DNA of 64,000 nt from Euglena gracilis (lineage: Eukaryota; Euglenida; Euglenophyceae; Euglenales), in NCBI GenBank assembly GCA_039621445.1, contig CP154956.1:69557649-69621648 (forward strand), written 5' to 3'. Shown here one piece after another: positions 54,701-64,000 of this stretch (positions are counted from its first letter, which is position 1; the number at the start of each line of letters is the position of its first letter). The position numbers were made by a program, and so were the translations under genes. The notes under the pieces were generated by a model. That model saw only the letters and a list, made by a program, of their open reading frames with translations, was not told the DNA's origin and did not search any database.

Positions 54701-57533
54701 TCCCGCATGCAGCGCCAAAGCGCATCATGCTCCTGCACCTCTGCAGAAATCCAAAGGATGTTCACCAAAGCTCGAATGGGCGACTTAACCATCGTCAACT
54801 CCTGCTGTATTTGCAGCAGTTCTGGTTCAGGGCTTGGACCTGCCAGATCATGGAGACATATTATTATCTCAATCCCGATAGGGAAATTCCCCTGGACTAT
54901 TTCCCCATTAGGCCCCGTTTCGAAAAGGAAAGCATTGACGATTATTTCAAACGCCGATTCGGCTATACGCTCGATAGAGCGTTGTTCCAGCCATTTTTCC
55001 AAGGTGGCAGAGTTAACGGGTTGGGCATGTCCCTACCCCTCCTGCGCTTCAACCACAGGATGGTTGAAGAAGAACGGAAACCATGGGACATTTTCCGATT
55101 ACGGAAATGACATGTGCCAAAGGCGCAACGCCCAAAGCCGCAGACGGCTCCTGAGGTTCCGCCATCGGAATCCTCAACCCAGCCGCAACCGGCAACATCA
55201 GTCACAACTCAGCCGCAACCAGCAACGCCAGTTCCCCAGGGAATTCCTGGTGAGACACCACCACCCGTCTTCCGGCGTGGTGGGCGTCACCTGGAATCAA
55301 GCCTATCGGCTACAGCAGAACCTTTTGTCCCTAAAGGACATCAGGAGAGTCAATCTTCTGTCACCACCTCTTTTCCCCAGCCCGCTAGAGCGGCACCCAG
55401 CAGCGCGACTGCGCAAATAGGAACTATGCCTACCGCTATAGCGGAACAGCCAACAGCCCCAGCCGCTTCACCAGAAACGGTGGAGGGCAGTGAAGAGAAC
55501 GATGGAGACAGCGGATAAGACCACATGGAAGACTTAGAAGAAATATGTGCTGATGAACCTCAGCACCCAGCTCTCCTCCCAGCCCCAAAGGGCTCCAGAA
55601 CACCCCTTCCGCCTGAAGGAGGTGTACGCTCAGAAACTGAATCTCCTACATCTGAGGCCGAACGGCCAGAGGTACCTCGGGTACCACCCCTCTCCTTACC
55701 TGCAGTGCCAACGGCACCAACCCCGACAGAACGTGTCGCATCACCAACAACACCTACAGGTGTTTTAGGTGGTGTGTTACAGGGTCTGACCGCGGCGATG
55801 TCCGCAGTATCAGCAGTGCTGACCCCTCGCGGATCACCTGCCGCTTCCCCTCCCGAAACCCAAAGGGTTACTGCTGCGGATAGCAGCTCAACAGCCGTAG
55901 AGGCTGCGGTCACAACTCCAATGGAGTTGGATGTCCCAGCAGCTAAACCAGCTGCACCAGCACCGCCAACGGCAGAAATGCAACCACCTCCTGCCAAACT
56001 GGCAGCTTCGGCACCGCCAACGGCGGAAAGACCACTGCCTCCGGCAGATCCTAGGGAAGAACGCCGATATGGAAAGAACAAAAAGCCCAAGGCTAAACCC
56101 CCAGCCGAAGGCTGCAAGCCCGCTGAAAGGCGGCAGGATGATGAGCCACCACCTCCTGGGGGAGATGGTTATGGCGCAGGCCATAGGCCCACGATACCCA
56201 TGGCCAGCTATGTGGCTGCAACCGCTGAAGGCACTAAGCGCAAACCCACAATCAGATCGATACGGTCAAATGTCCATCATGAGACCAATGAGCCATTTTG
56301 GACTTAGGACGTATTGTACAGAGTAGACCCTCTCCAAACTCGCCAGACTAGGATCAATATGATCCGCAATAGCAGTGACACCTGGCTGAACAAGTGGATT
56401 AAGCCCTTGTTCCACCGGGATCAACCTGGTATTTTCACGACCAGCCACACTTGGCGTTTTTGGAACGCGAAATCTCCAAGGGTATTTGCCCAATATTTTG
56501 GAGGAAATTTCGTCCTGGATTTCCAGGAAAATGATACACTATTGTGGTTATGTACAGCATGCCATAGGCTTCGAAACGACATGCCCGCAGTGCATATTTG
56601 CACACACAACCCGGACAGCATAAGCTTCCATCACGACGCACATGTGCGCAATTGCGCAGCATTGGTTTGTGGCGACTGCCTACTGGCATGGACCACTATG
56701 GACAATTTCCGCTGGACGGAAAATGATTATGACAAGGACATACCTGTCCGTTGCATCAACTGCCTATCTGGTTACCTGCCATTGATTTCTGGTTACCTGC
56801 CACTGGCGGCATGACTAGAGTCATACCAGAAAATGAAGACCATCTGGTCAAATTCAAGAAGGACTATAAGTCCCAGATCAATTTCTACCAGTTCAAGAAA
56901 TTTAAAGCTGTACACAGCAACCGCACAGGCGGAATCGCCAAAGATTTTCATCTTGACAGCGCAGCTGTCCGACTCGCAGTCGAGTCAGCAGGCAAGGCCA
57001 AAGTGCCATATATTTTTCAAGACTCCGATTGGGATAGGGTGATATACCCACTTTTTCAGGCACAAACCATGCCAAACCGATCAGGTTTTACATTTTTGTT
57101 GCCTGAATACCCCCCTGAGGCCTACAAAATGGAATTTACCGATTGGGTAAGAGAAATTTTAAGGCCAATCACAATACGAGCGCGAGTGGCAGGCTGGCAT
57201 TGCAAGGCAGATCCTGCCGTTTACCCGGGGATACCACCACAGGTTCAATGCAACCACCCCCGCCTGAATTTTTAGATCTGGCCGGCAATGTTGCCACTTT
57301 GCTTCTGGGATAACCTCCAGAAATTTCTGCATCGAGAAGCCAACAGGCTCGGCGTACGATTACCCGACGGGTACACACAAACCTGGGAATCACCCGACTA
57401 TGATGTCGATGAGCCTGAAAGGCAACTTGTAAATTTCGAACCTCCGATACTGGAGATAGTGGAATCTCCTGAAGGAGATTACGTTCGGCAGATCAGACCA
57501 CTGACTCCCAGGAAATGGCCATCTGTGCCATAG
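51706..57533 (+). pseudogene. Third coding region of the retroelement (about 1,900 codons, decayed)
   Basis: It starts MQDPGRGPGPPPIQYA. Parts in order: Pro/Gln/Ala-rich repeats (AQMPPPSQ several times, 51706-52490); 52524-53201; Ala/Pro-rich then basic 53244-54377 with GKGKAKSAPKRATTAGQKSQ; 54340-55110 with a folded-looking segment (FYHWQYAYHFEVVDIDLRFP, VRCSHCYEKF, YYLNPDREIPLDYFPIRPRF); Pro/Ala/Thr-rich 55114-56307; 56314-56814 with a Cys/His cluster; 56790-57275 and 57288-57533. Stops (TGA 55108, TAA 55516, TAG 56305) and several frameshifts break it. No signal peptide or membrane helix is evident, so it does not look like a classical envelope protein. Composition and codon use match the pol region. 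Confidence 0.55.
56545..56763 (+). other. RING-like Cys/His cluster within the third coding region
   Basis: In frame 56314-56814: LCTACHRLRND, HICTH, HVRNCAALVCGDCLLAW, then RCINC. The order CxxC, CxH, CxxC, CxxC resembles a zinc-binding RING or treble-clef finger, but the spacing after the CxH is longer than in classical RINGs. Function is not known. Confidence 0.4.
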
Positions 57534-57787
57534 ACATCCCAGGCCTACAGGCCACAGGTCCCTGGATCCTGTTCTGACCTTTCCCTAAGGCCTATAGGCC
57601 CTGTATTCGATATCCATCCCAGGCACATCTGCCATTACGTATTCTTACTAGCATACGGCCCCCCTCTCTTTTGGGCTATCGCCCGTCTACCGAGGTATAA
57701 GCCTCTGGGGATACCCCATCGACAACATCGTGTCCGCGCCGCGCTGTGAAGCCTTCCCTTAGCGGTATATGCCGCCAGTAAGAAGAC

Positions 57788-57835
57788 ACACAGCGTACAG
57801 CGTACAGCGTACAGCGTACAGCGTACAGCGTACAG
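57788..57835. repeat. CAGCGTA tandem repeat
   Basis: Six or seven exact copies of a CAGCGTA heptamer between the two retroelements. Confidence 0.95.
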
Positions 57836-57974
57836 AAAAGGGGTATGTCAAGGTCATGAAGGCAAACCCCCAGGCCATGAAGGCAACCCAAGGTATCACA
57901 GCCCCCCCCAGACCCCTTGAAATGTCTAGCTCCATTCATAAGGCTGAGACAATGCCTCCAGTGGTGGCAACAGC

Positions 57975-59711
57975 ATGCCCCCCCCCAGAATTCTGCAACT
58001 CATTCAGCAGGGGGTGGAACCAAATTTCACAGGTGGCCCAATGTTTTACAAGTCACAAACAAAAACACCAGAAGAAATATCCCAAGCTCTGTCCATTTTA
58101 AAAGAGTACATGGCAGAAAAAGCTGTCATAGAAGTCAATCCACAGGGAACAAGATTTCTGGTGCCCTGGTTTGTAATAGAAAAAGAGAAGCCAGGGGGGG
58201 GTGAAACTGAGATTAATATCAGACTTCAGAGATGTAAACAAATTCCTCCAAGCACCCACTTCAAACTGGATCATTGAAAAGAATATTTCCCTCAACTGGA
58301 AAAAGGAATGTGGGCCACAAAGGTGGACCTGAAAAACGCCTATTTCCACCTGGAACTGTCAAAAGCAATAAAACCATTCATCAGAATGCAGGTGGGGGAA
58401 AAAATTTCAAATGGAGGGGGCTTGTTTTGGATTAAACACCCTGCCCTACTGGTGGATGCAAGTCATGCACGTTTTTCTATAATAAAAAAAAGTGGAGAAA
58501 ACAAGGATTTTTGTTTTTTGTCTACCTAGACGACATCCTTTTGGTCGCAAAATCGAAAGTTCTGGCCACACGACAAACAGGAAAGTTGTTGCAAGACCTA
58601 AGAGACAGTGGCACGACAAAAAATTACAAGAAGTCACAACTCACTCCCACCCAGCAAATTCAGTACCTGGGATTTTCCATGGACCTAGAAAAGGGTTCCC
58701 TGCAAGTCCCCCCAGCAAAATTGAAATGTGTCAAAAAGGAACTGGGAAAATTTGTCACCCAAACAAACACACATGTCCTGCGGAAAAGCTGCGGCAATCT
58801 TGTGACAGGTGAGAAGTTTTGACAGTGCCCTTCCGTGTCTCAGGGATTTCACAGACAAATTGGTCCAATTCACAGACCAACATGGGTCCCAAGGTTGGGA
58901 CAAAAGATTACCCATACCCTCAGAGGTTAAAGAACAAGTGTTGGAAATAGGAGGATTGTTGAAATCATGGGAAGGCAGTATTTTTCAAAATCAATGTCCG
59001 GTGAGAGAACTCCACTGAGATTCATCCACCCAGGGTTGGGGGGCACTGGACCTAACCACAGGCCAAAAAGTGCAGGAATTTTGGCGTTCAGAAATGGGCC
59101 TTCACATCAACATAAAAGAGTTGAAAGCTGCTGTGGCAGCCACAAAAAGTTTGGCAAGACCAGGGGAAAATGTCCTTCTGACAGTGGACAGTCAAGTGGC
59201 ATACACCTACTTAAAAAAGGGAGGGGGAAGAAAATCTCCCTTCAACACAATTTTGAGACCATTTTTGCAGTGGTGTCACATAAACCAAGTAAACATCATT
59301 CCAAACTGGGTGAAGTCAGAAGACATGCTGGCAGATGGCATTTCAAGGTGGGTAAGGGACAGAGTGGACTATACCCTAAAAAAGTTCTGTGTTTCTGCAC
59401 ACCTTGCAAATTTTCTCCACAAAAAATTTCTGCCCCCAGGTGGACATGTTTGCCAGGCCAGGGAATGCTCAGCTGGAAAAATTCGTCAGCAGATGGCCTC
59501 ACCACCAAGCAATTGCGGTAAATGCTTCAGAGTGTCCACTGGAGCAGTTTGGGGAGGTTTATGCCAACCCCCTCTGGACTCTGATTTTACCATGGTTGGT
59601 GAGATTGAAGAACAACCCTCAATTGACTTGCCTGATGGTGGTTCCACACTGGGCTGGGAGTGTGTGGTGGCCCCTGTTAACCAGAATGATCATCAAAAAA
59701 ATGCCCTGTGA
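57975..59711 (+). pseudogene. DIRS-like reverse transcriptase and RNase H
   Basis: Fragments in order: GVEPNFTGGPMFYKSQ, NPQGTRFLVPWFVIEKEK, ATKVDLKNAYFHLELSKAIK (first catalytic Asp), FFVYLDDILLVAKSK (YLDD), PTQQIQYLGFSMDLEKGSL. RNase H: GLHINIKELKAAVAATKSLA, VLLTVDSQVAYTYLKKGGG, NIIPNWVKSEDMLADGISRW. Frameshifts near 58250, 58400-58500 and 58830, and others, break the frame. Confidence 0.8.
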
Positions 59712-59862
59712 TTCAAGTTCAACCTCAGTGGGGATTGTTCCAAAATTGCCTGGGGTAAGTCATGCCCCCCACCAGATGGCCCCTCCTCTGTGTGTTGTTA
59801 TCAGGGAGGGTTTATAAAGAAAAGAAGTTCCACCTGAAAATATCACACTTTATCTGACTTCC

Positions 59863-60690
59863 TTGAAGAGCCTGGGCAGATATGAGAAAGGATTTCAATC
59901 CTTCTGGACTCTTTGTGTGCAGGAGGGGGTGCACCCCCCCCCACATGACAGTGGAGGAAACAGCCAGCTGGATTTTGAGACTGGCCCAGCACTCTCCACA
60001 TCAAGCGAGAAATGCTTACAGTGCTGTGCTGCTGTTTCCAGGTTGGGAAACTGTTCTATTTCCCCACTTCTGGTGAAGAGTATTCCACCTTTTGGGATGC
60101 CAAGGAAGTCATTTCCAAGCTTTTGGCCACTCCCCTGAATTGGGATAGCATTCAAGAGGTCAGAGACAGAACAATTTTGTCTCTGCGTTTGTTTTCATTT
60201 GTGCAGGTCAAAAGATCTACAACGTTTGCAGAGAACCAAGTCCAAGGTGGGAACAGACTTCTTCATCAAGCTGAGACGAAAGGGCCAACTGAGGCCCAGA
60301 TTCGAACAATTGATGACATTGCCGACTGCACTCAGAGATGTATGCCCTTCTACTTTGCTATGTCGGTTGGTGGCTCTGACAGCTTCCCAGGGTGTGCAAG
60401 GTGGTGCAATGTTCTTGTCTTTAAATCCTCCTTACGCACCTTTGACATCCAACAGTTTGGGCAGGATTGCCAAAAATTTGTTATCACAGTTGGGAGTACC
60501 CACGTCCTTTTTTTGGAGCTCACAGCAACAGGGGTACTGCAGTCGAAATGTACAAGTCTTTGGGTTTGTCCTCAGAAATGGTGTGTGAATTAGGGGGTTG
60601 GAAAAACACAGAGGGTTTTGCAATACACTACCTGCGGTTGGGAGCAGCAAAGGTATTCGTTGGAAAAAAAAAGTTGGTTGGAAAAGGGTT
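59863..60690 (+). pseudogene. DIRS-like tyrosine recombinase
   Basis: HQARNAYSAVLLFPGWETVL matches the N-terminal part of DIRS recombinases. The catalytic C-terminal part is clear: GAHSNRGTAVEMYKSLGL (H-x-x-R box) and LGGWKNTEGFAIHYLRLG (G-W and the Tyr nucleophile region), at about 60505-60640. Stops and frame changes interrupt it. The enzyme integrates circular or linear cDNA by strand exchange in place of an integrase. Confidence 0.8.
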
Positions 60691-60745
60691 TGGTGTGCAC
60701 AAAGCCCCATCGAGCCAAAGTGTGGAGCAAGGGTGGTCCAGTAGT

Positions 60746-61022
60746 CCCGGGATACACCGTGACCAGGGACGGAGGGACCTCACTTTCGAAACGCAAAGGC
60801 AAGATGGGCCCACCCCCCACCCAAAAAGACGTCAACCCAGGGGGGGGACCACCAGGTTCCAGTTCACCGATCCAGCGAACTGCCGACGACGACCAAGCAG
60901 TAAGGAGAAGACGCAAGGTAAGAAAAACAAAGAGGAATAGCCGGCGAGGAAAGACAGGTACCATCTTGCCTTTGTGTTTCGCAAGTGAGGTCCCTCCGTC
61001 CCTGGTCACGGTTTATCCCGGG
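60746..61022. repeat. 62-bp inverted repeat pair at the DIRS-like 3' end
   Basis: 60746-60807 and 60961-61022 are reverse complements with about three mismatches, separated by 153 bp. DIRS-group elements carry inverted terminal repeats and an internal complementary region; this pair may be their remains. Confidence 0.85.
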
Positions 61023-61157
61023 CCTCCTGAAGGTGCTCGCTTGGGTTTTTTTTGCTTTGTCTTAATGGTTTTCCTCCTTCCTTTTCGGAAAGATTCGGAA
61101 TCAGCCAACTCCGGCGAAGACGGCGCTTCCCGCCCCCCCCCCCCGGGCAATTGTCGC

Positions 61158-61592
61158 GTGACAAATCGGGCAGCACGGAGGGGGGTGACAATTTCCCGGG
61201 GTGACAATTTGGCCGGCACAGAGGGGGGTGACAATTGCCCGGGGGCGTCAATTGCCCACCCATGTAGGCCACATCAAATCCAAATGACCAAAAACACCAT
61301 CTGAAACACCAGTGAACACGCAAAAATGAAGCTATGTTTGTGATATTGTGCACAACATTTGGTATGTGACATTTCTCGGCACGTTCTAGCGAAATAGAGG
61401 ATCAATCGAGTCGTGTCGGCGAAAAGAAAGTTCACAAACATCTTCTGTGGTGGGGGGTGACAAATTGGGCAGCACGGACGGGGGTGACAATTTCCCGGGG
61501 TGACAAATTGGCCGGCACAGCCAGGGGTGACAATTGCCCGGGGGCGTCAATTGCCCGGGGGCGTCAATTGCCCGGGGGCGTCAATTGCCCGG
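61158..61592. repeat. GACAATTGCCCGGGGGCGTC repeat, two blocks
   Basis: A block of about 100 bp (61158-61257) with GGGCAGCACGGA, GTGACAATTTCCCGGGGTGA and CAATTGCCCGGGGGCGTCAA recurs at 61457-61592. There the last 18-bp unit GGGGGCGTCAATTGCCCG is tandemly repeated four times. Confidence 0.85.
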
Positions 61593-61987
61593 GGGGGGGC
61601 GGGTAAGCAGTCCTAACCCAACGCGCCGACAACATCCAAACAACACCGCCCATGACCTCACAAGGGAAAAGTTCGGCATGGCGCATCAAGAATCTCTTCC
61701 TCAAAGTTGGAATCCATCCCCCCCCCTGCCTGATGTCCTGATGTCCTGATGAGCTTGAAAACCCACGATGCGGAAATAGAAGGAAGCATTATTCAAGAAA
61801 TGATTCACCATCTTTGGTGATGATTGGCATTGGTATTGTGGTGGGGTCATTGGGAGGAAAATCAACACAACAAAAAAGATGTGCACTTGACAAGTGGAGG
61901 TGACGCAAAACAACAGCAGGAGACTCACATTCGCTTTCCGTTCTCTGCCTGCGAGAAAGCAACGAGGTGCCAACAAAAGAATGACAA

Positions 61988-62029
61988 AATATACATATAC
62001 ATATAAATATACATATATACATATTCATG

Positions 62030-62111
<82 letters not shown>

Positions 62112-62174
62112 CATACATATACATGTACATTTACATATACATATACACATACATATACATACACATATACAAAA

Positions 62175-62222
<48 letters not shown>

Positions 62223-62223
62223 G

Positions 62224-62264
<41 letters not shown>

Positions 62265-62335
62265 GCATATACATATACATATACAGAAACATGTACATGT
62301 ACGTAATCATATAAATACATATGCAAATACACACA
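61988..62335. repeat. (ACATAT)n hexanucleotide microsatellite
   Basis: About 345 bp of ACATAT and ACATATAC units with scattered substitutions. His/Ile and Tyr/Ile frames on both strands are artefacts. Confidence 0.95.
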
Positions 62336-62347
62336 TACATCCATACA

Positions 62348-62450
62348 CCAGAGATTCCCTCAGTTTCGTGCTGAAGACCCATGTCGCCATTCGTGATTTT
62401 TCGTGATTTTTCGTGATTTTTCGTGATTGTTTGTGGCACAAAAAAAACTG
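62348..62450. repeat. CGTGATTTT cassette next to microsatellite, copy 1
   Basis: GATTCCCTCAGTTTCGTGC starts 13 bases after the hexanucleotide array. It is followed by four CGTGATTTTT units and GTGGCACAAAAAAAACTG, which mirrors the start. The two ends are inverted relative to each other. Confidence 0.75.
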
Positions 62451-62459
62451 CCCGGTTCT

Positions 62460-63600
62460 GAGGATTCTGCTGTAAAAGACTTAGAAAAATTTCAGGTTGT
62501 TCAACCTGGAAAAATTGAATTGAGTTGCAATTGTAATAAAACCCAAAATGGAACTTCCCCTCAACAATGTTGAACAAGACTTGGCTCTATCCAAATTGGG
62601 TGCTGGAGAAATGGGAAAACCAGAGATGAAATGCAACGCTCAAGGTGAGAAGATGCGAAATGCTGTGGTTTGAATTTACTGCGATGCAAAGCGATGCTAC
62701 GCATCCCATTGCAGAACATTACAACCGCGGCTTGCCACAGAGCCTTGCAAGCTTTCTGGCAATTTTTTGTGTCCACACGACCCGATCAGGATTCTATTTA
62801 AGGAAAGGGGGCTTTCCACTCTGAAAAAACCAGTCAGTCACTCGGGAAAAAAATCCATCGAGTCACTATCCCCTTGCAGGGGGGGGGGGGGTGGCCACTC
62901 CTGGGCCAAATTTTTCCTTGTGGCACCTTCGGCGCCAGTCAAATTTCCTTCTGGCAACTCCGTCAATCACTAATCCCGCTGATCAGTATGTAAAATTCCC
63001 TTTGCAAAGAGCACCTGACACCTGAAAAAAAATGTGACCCCAAAGAGAGAAAGAGAACAATCCAGACCTTTGTGAACTTTTCTATGAGTCCCTGGATGGA
63101 GGGGTGGTCGAGTTTGTTGACAGTGATGCAAGGTTCCAACAATTCTGCCTAAAGTCCAGGTTTCTCAACAACCTTCACCTCGTTCAGAACCTTTTTCTTG
63201 TGGGTTGCTGACGCCAAATGCCCAACAGCATACGATGACTCCACGTGATTTACAGGAGCATGACATGAAGTGCATGACATCTCACCTCTTCGTACCTAAA
63301 CGTCAGAGGATTTGCAAAGGTTAACATGGCTAACATGGACATGGTTAAAACCTCAGAAAACCAGAAATTCTCTGGTTGTCTGGCTCTTTTTTGTTGAAAC
63401 ATCTTTCCCCTACGCTTCCAAGTGCGAGAATTGTTTGTTGCTTGCACCACAGGCATCGTTTGTGGCACACTAGAATCAGAAGATGACTGCAAAGAGTGAC
63501 CAAAAACAAAAAAGGGGGGAAAGTGAAAGTAAATAGACATCTTTGCACTTTCAAAAAGCAAAAATTGCACTTCCAAGAGAAAATTCTCATTGTCTTAAAA
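62460..63600. other. Region without recognised genes
   Basis: Between the two cassettes I see no family-like frame. A 25-base segment at 62817-62841 is the exact reverse complement of 3896-3920. GCACCTTCGGCGCC, a short palindromic word common in the window's noncoding DNA, is near 62922. Confidence 0.5.
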
Positions 63601-63607
63601 AAACAAA

Positions 63608-63710
63608 CTCATTCGTGATTTTTTGTGATTTTCGTGATTTTTCGTGATTTTGGGGAAAGCTCCATTTTCGTGCTCATTCGTGATTTTTTCGTGGCACGAA
63701 ACTGAGGGAA
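63608..63710. repeat. CGTGATTTT cassette next to microsatellite, copy 2
   Basis: Four or five CGTGATTTT units, a CATTTTCGTGCTCATTCGTG spacer, then GTGGCACGAAACTGAGGGAA (63692-63711). The CATA microsatellite follows within about 10 bases. Confidence 0.75.
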
Positions 63711-63716
63711 TCCCTG

Positions 63717-63847
63717 CATACACACATATACATACATACATACACATATACAGACATACATACATACATGCATACATACATACATACATACATACATACA
63801 TACATACATACATACATACATACATACATACATACATACATACATAC

Positions 63848-63878
<31 letters not shown>

Positions 63879-63960
63879 CATGCATGCATGCATGCATGCA
63901 TACATTCATCCATGCATGCATGCATGGATGCATATATGCATCATGCATACACATAAACAA
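63717..63960. repeat. (CATA)n tetranucleotide microsatellite
   Basis: About 240 bp of CATA units with CATG runs near 63880 and 63915. It continues almost to the window end. Confidence 0.95.
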
Positions 63961-64000
63961 GGACAGATACACACATATGCACCCATAAAGGCGTTTGTAG

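Larger units (their letters stand above)
41490..57750 (+). mobile_element. Very large decayed Ty3/gypsy-type chromodomain retroelement
   Basis: Order of parts: leader ORFs (41697-42076), Gag-like region (42660-46190), protease (46236-46980), linker ORF (47055-47939), reverse transcriptase/RNase H (48466-49860), integrase (50200-51260), chromodomain (51396-51555), third coding region (51706-57533). All are on the + strand and all are broken by stops and frameshifts. The order RT, RNase H, integrase, chromodomain defines the Ty3/gypsy chromovirus group. Base and codon use (CGCG, GCGC, CCAATGG words) is uniform across the whole stretch and unlike the flanks, which supports one element. I could not identify long terminal repeats; the only hint is AGGTATAAGCCT at about 41040 and 57690. 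Limits are therefore approximate. Confidence 0.75.
57840..61022 (+). mobile_element. Decayed DIRS-like tyrosine-recombinase retroelement
   Basis: It combines a reverse transcriptase with a YLDD box, RNase H and a tyrosine recombinase without integrase, which is the defining set of DIRS-group elements. It ends in a 62-bp inverted repeat pair. No gag or methyltransferase region is seen. Left limit approximate. Confidence 0.75.

Noticed and set aside
48466-56307. Stop-codon reassignment as the reason for stops in the retroelement
   Set aside because: All three stop codons occur, together with frameshifts, while host exons end normally at TAG and TGA; decay is simpler.
41030-57700. AGGTATAAGCCT shared near both ends as evidence of LTRs
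   Set aside because: Only 12 bases match and the surroundings do not align, so it is too weak to define LTRs.

Overview
The window looks like nuclear DNA of a euglenid flagellate. A gene for an axonemal outer-arm dynein intermediate chain shows a motile cilium. Exon junctions placed by protein homology fall into two classes: GT-AG introns, and introns without GT-AG whose ends pair by short inverted repeats, with CAG at about +4 to +6 and CTG at about -8 to -6. The second class is the hallmark of euglenid nonconventional introns. TTAGGG-like repeats and GC-rich exons in long, homopolymer-rich introns agree with this. I cannot name the species.

Layout (all recognised host genes are on the + strand). 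154-11647: 3' two thirds of a DNAI1/IC78-like gene, at least 12 exons, N-terminus off the left edge. 13525-19415 and 21204-26539: two tandem paralogues of a MacroD-type macrodomain protein. Their last exons differ at 6 of 158 bases, but each copy carries one intron-like, inverted-repeat-ended insertion that the other lacks. 29337-29468: an F-box exon. 31462-35026: last four exons of an unrecognised multi-span membrane protein with a clear stop. 36098-36481: two exons of a BED-finger hAT-transposase-like gene. 36.5-41 kb: no recognised gene, but strong palindromes and a G/C-rich minisatellite.

About 41.5-57.75 kb is one very large, decayed Ty3/gypsy-type element. In order it has a coiled-coil leader, Gag with an SR-rich tail and a damaged zinc knuckle, an aspartic protease, reverse transcriptase/RNase H, integrase and a chromodomain. 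A roughly 5.8 kb third coding region follows, preceded by a good polypyrimidine tract and splice acceptor. 57.84-61.02 kb is a decayed DIRS-like tyrosine-recombinase retroelement ending in a 62-bp inverted repeat pair. 61-64 kb holds short repeats, two long microsatellites and copies of a small inverted-repeat cassette abutting them.

The main result is the intron biology: five nonconventional introns interleaved with conventional ones in one gene, and reciprocal private introns in two young paralogues, one flanked by a 9-bp direct repeat as expected for recent insertion.
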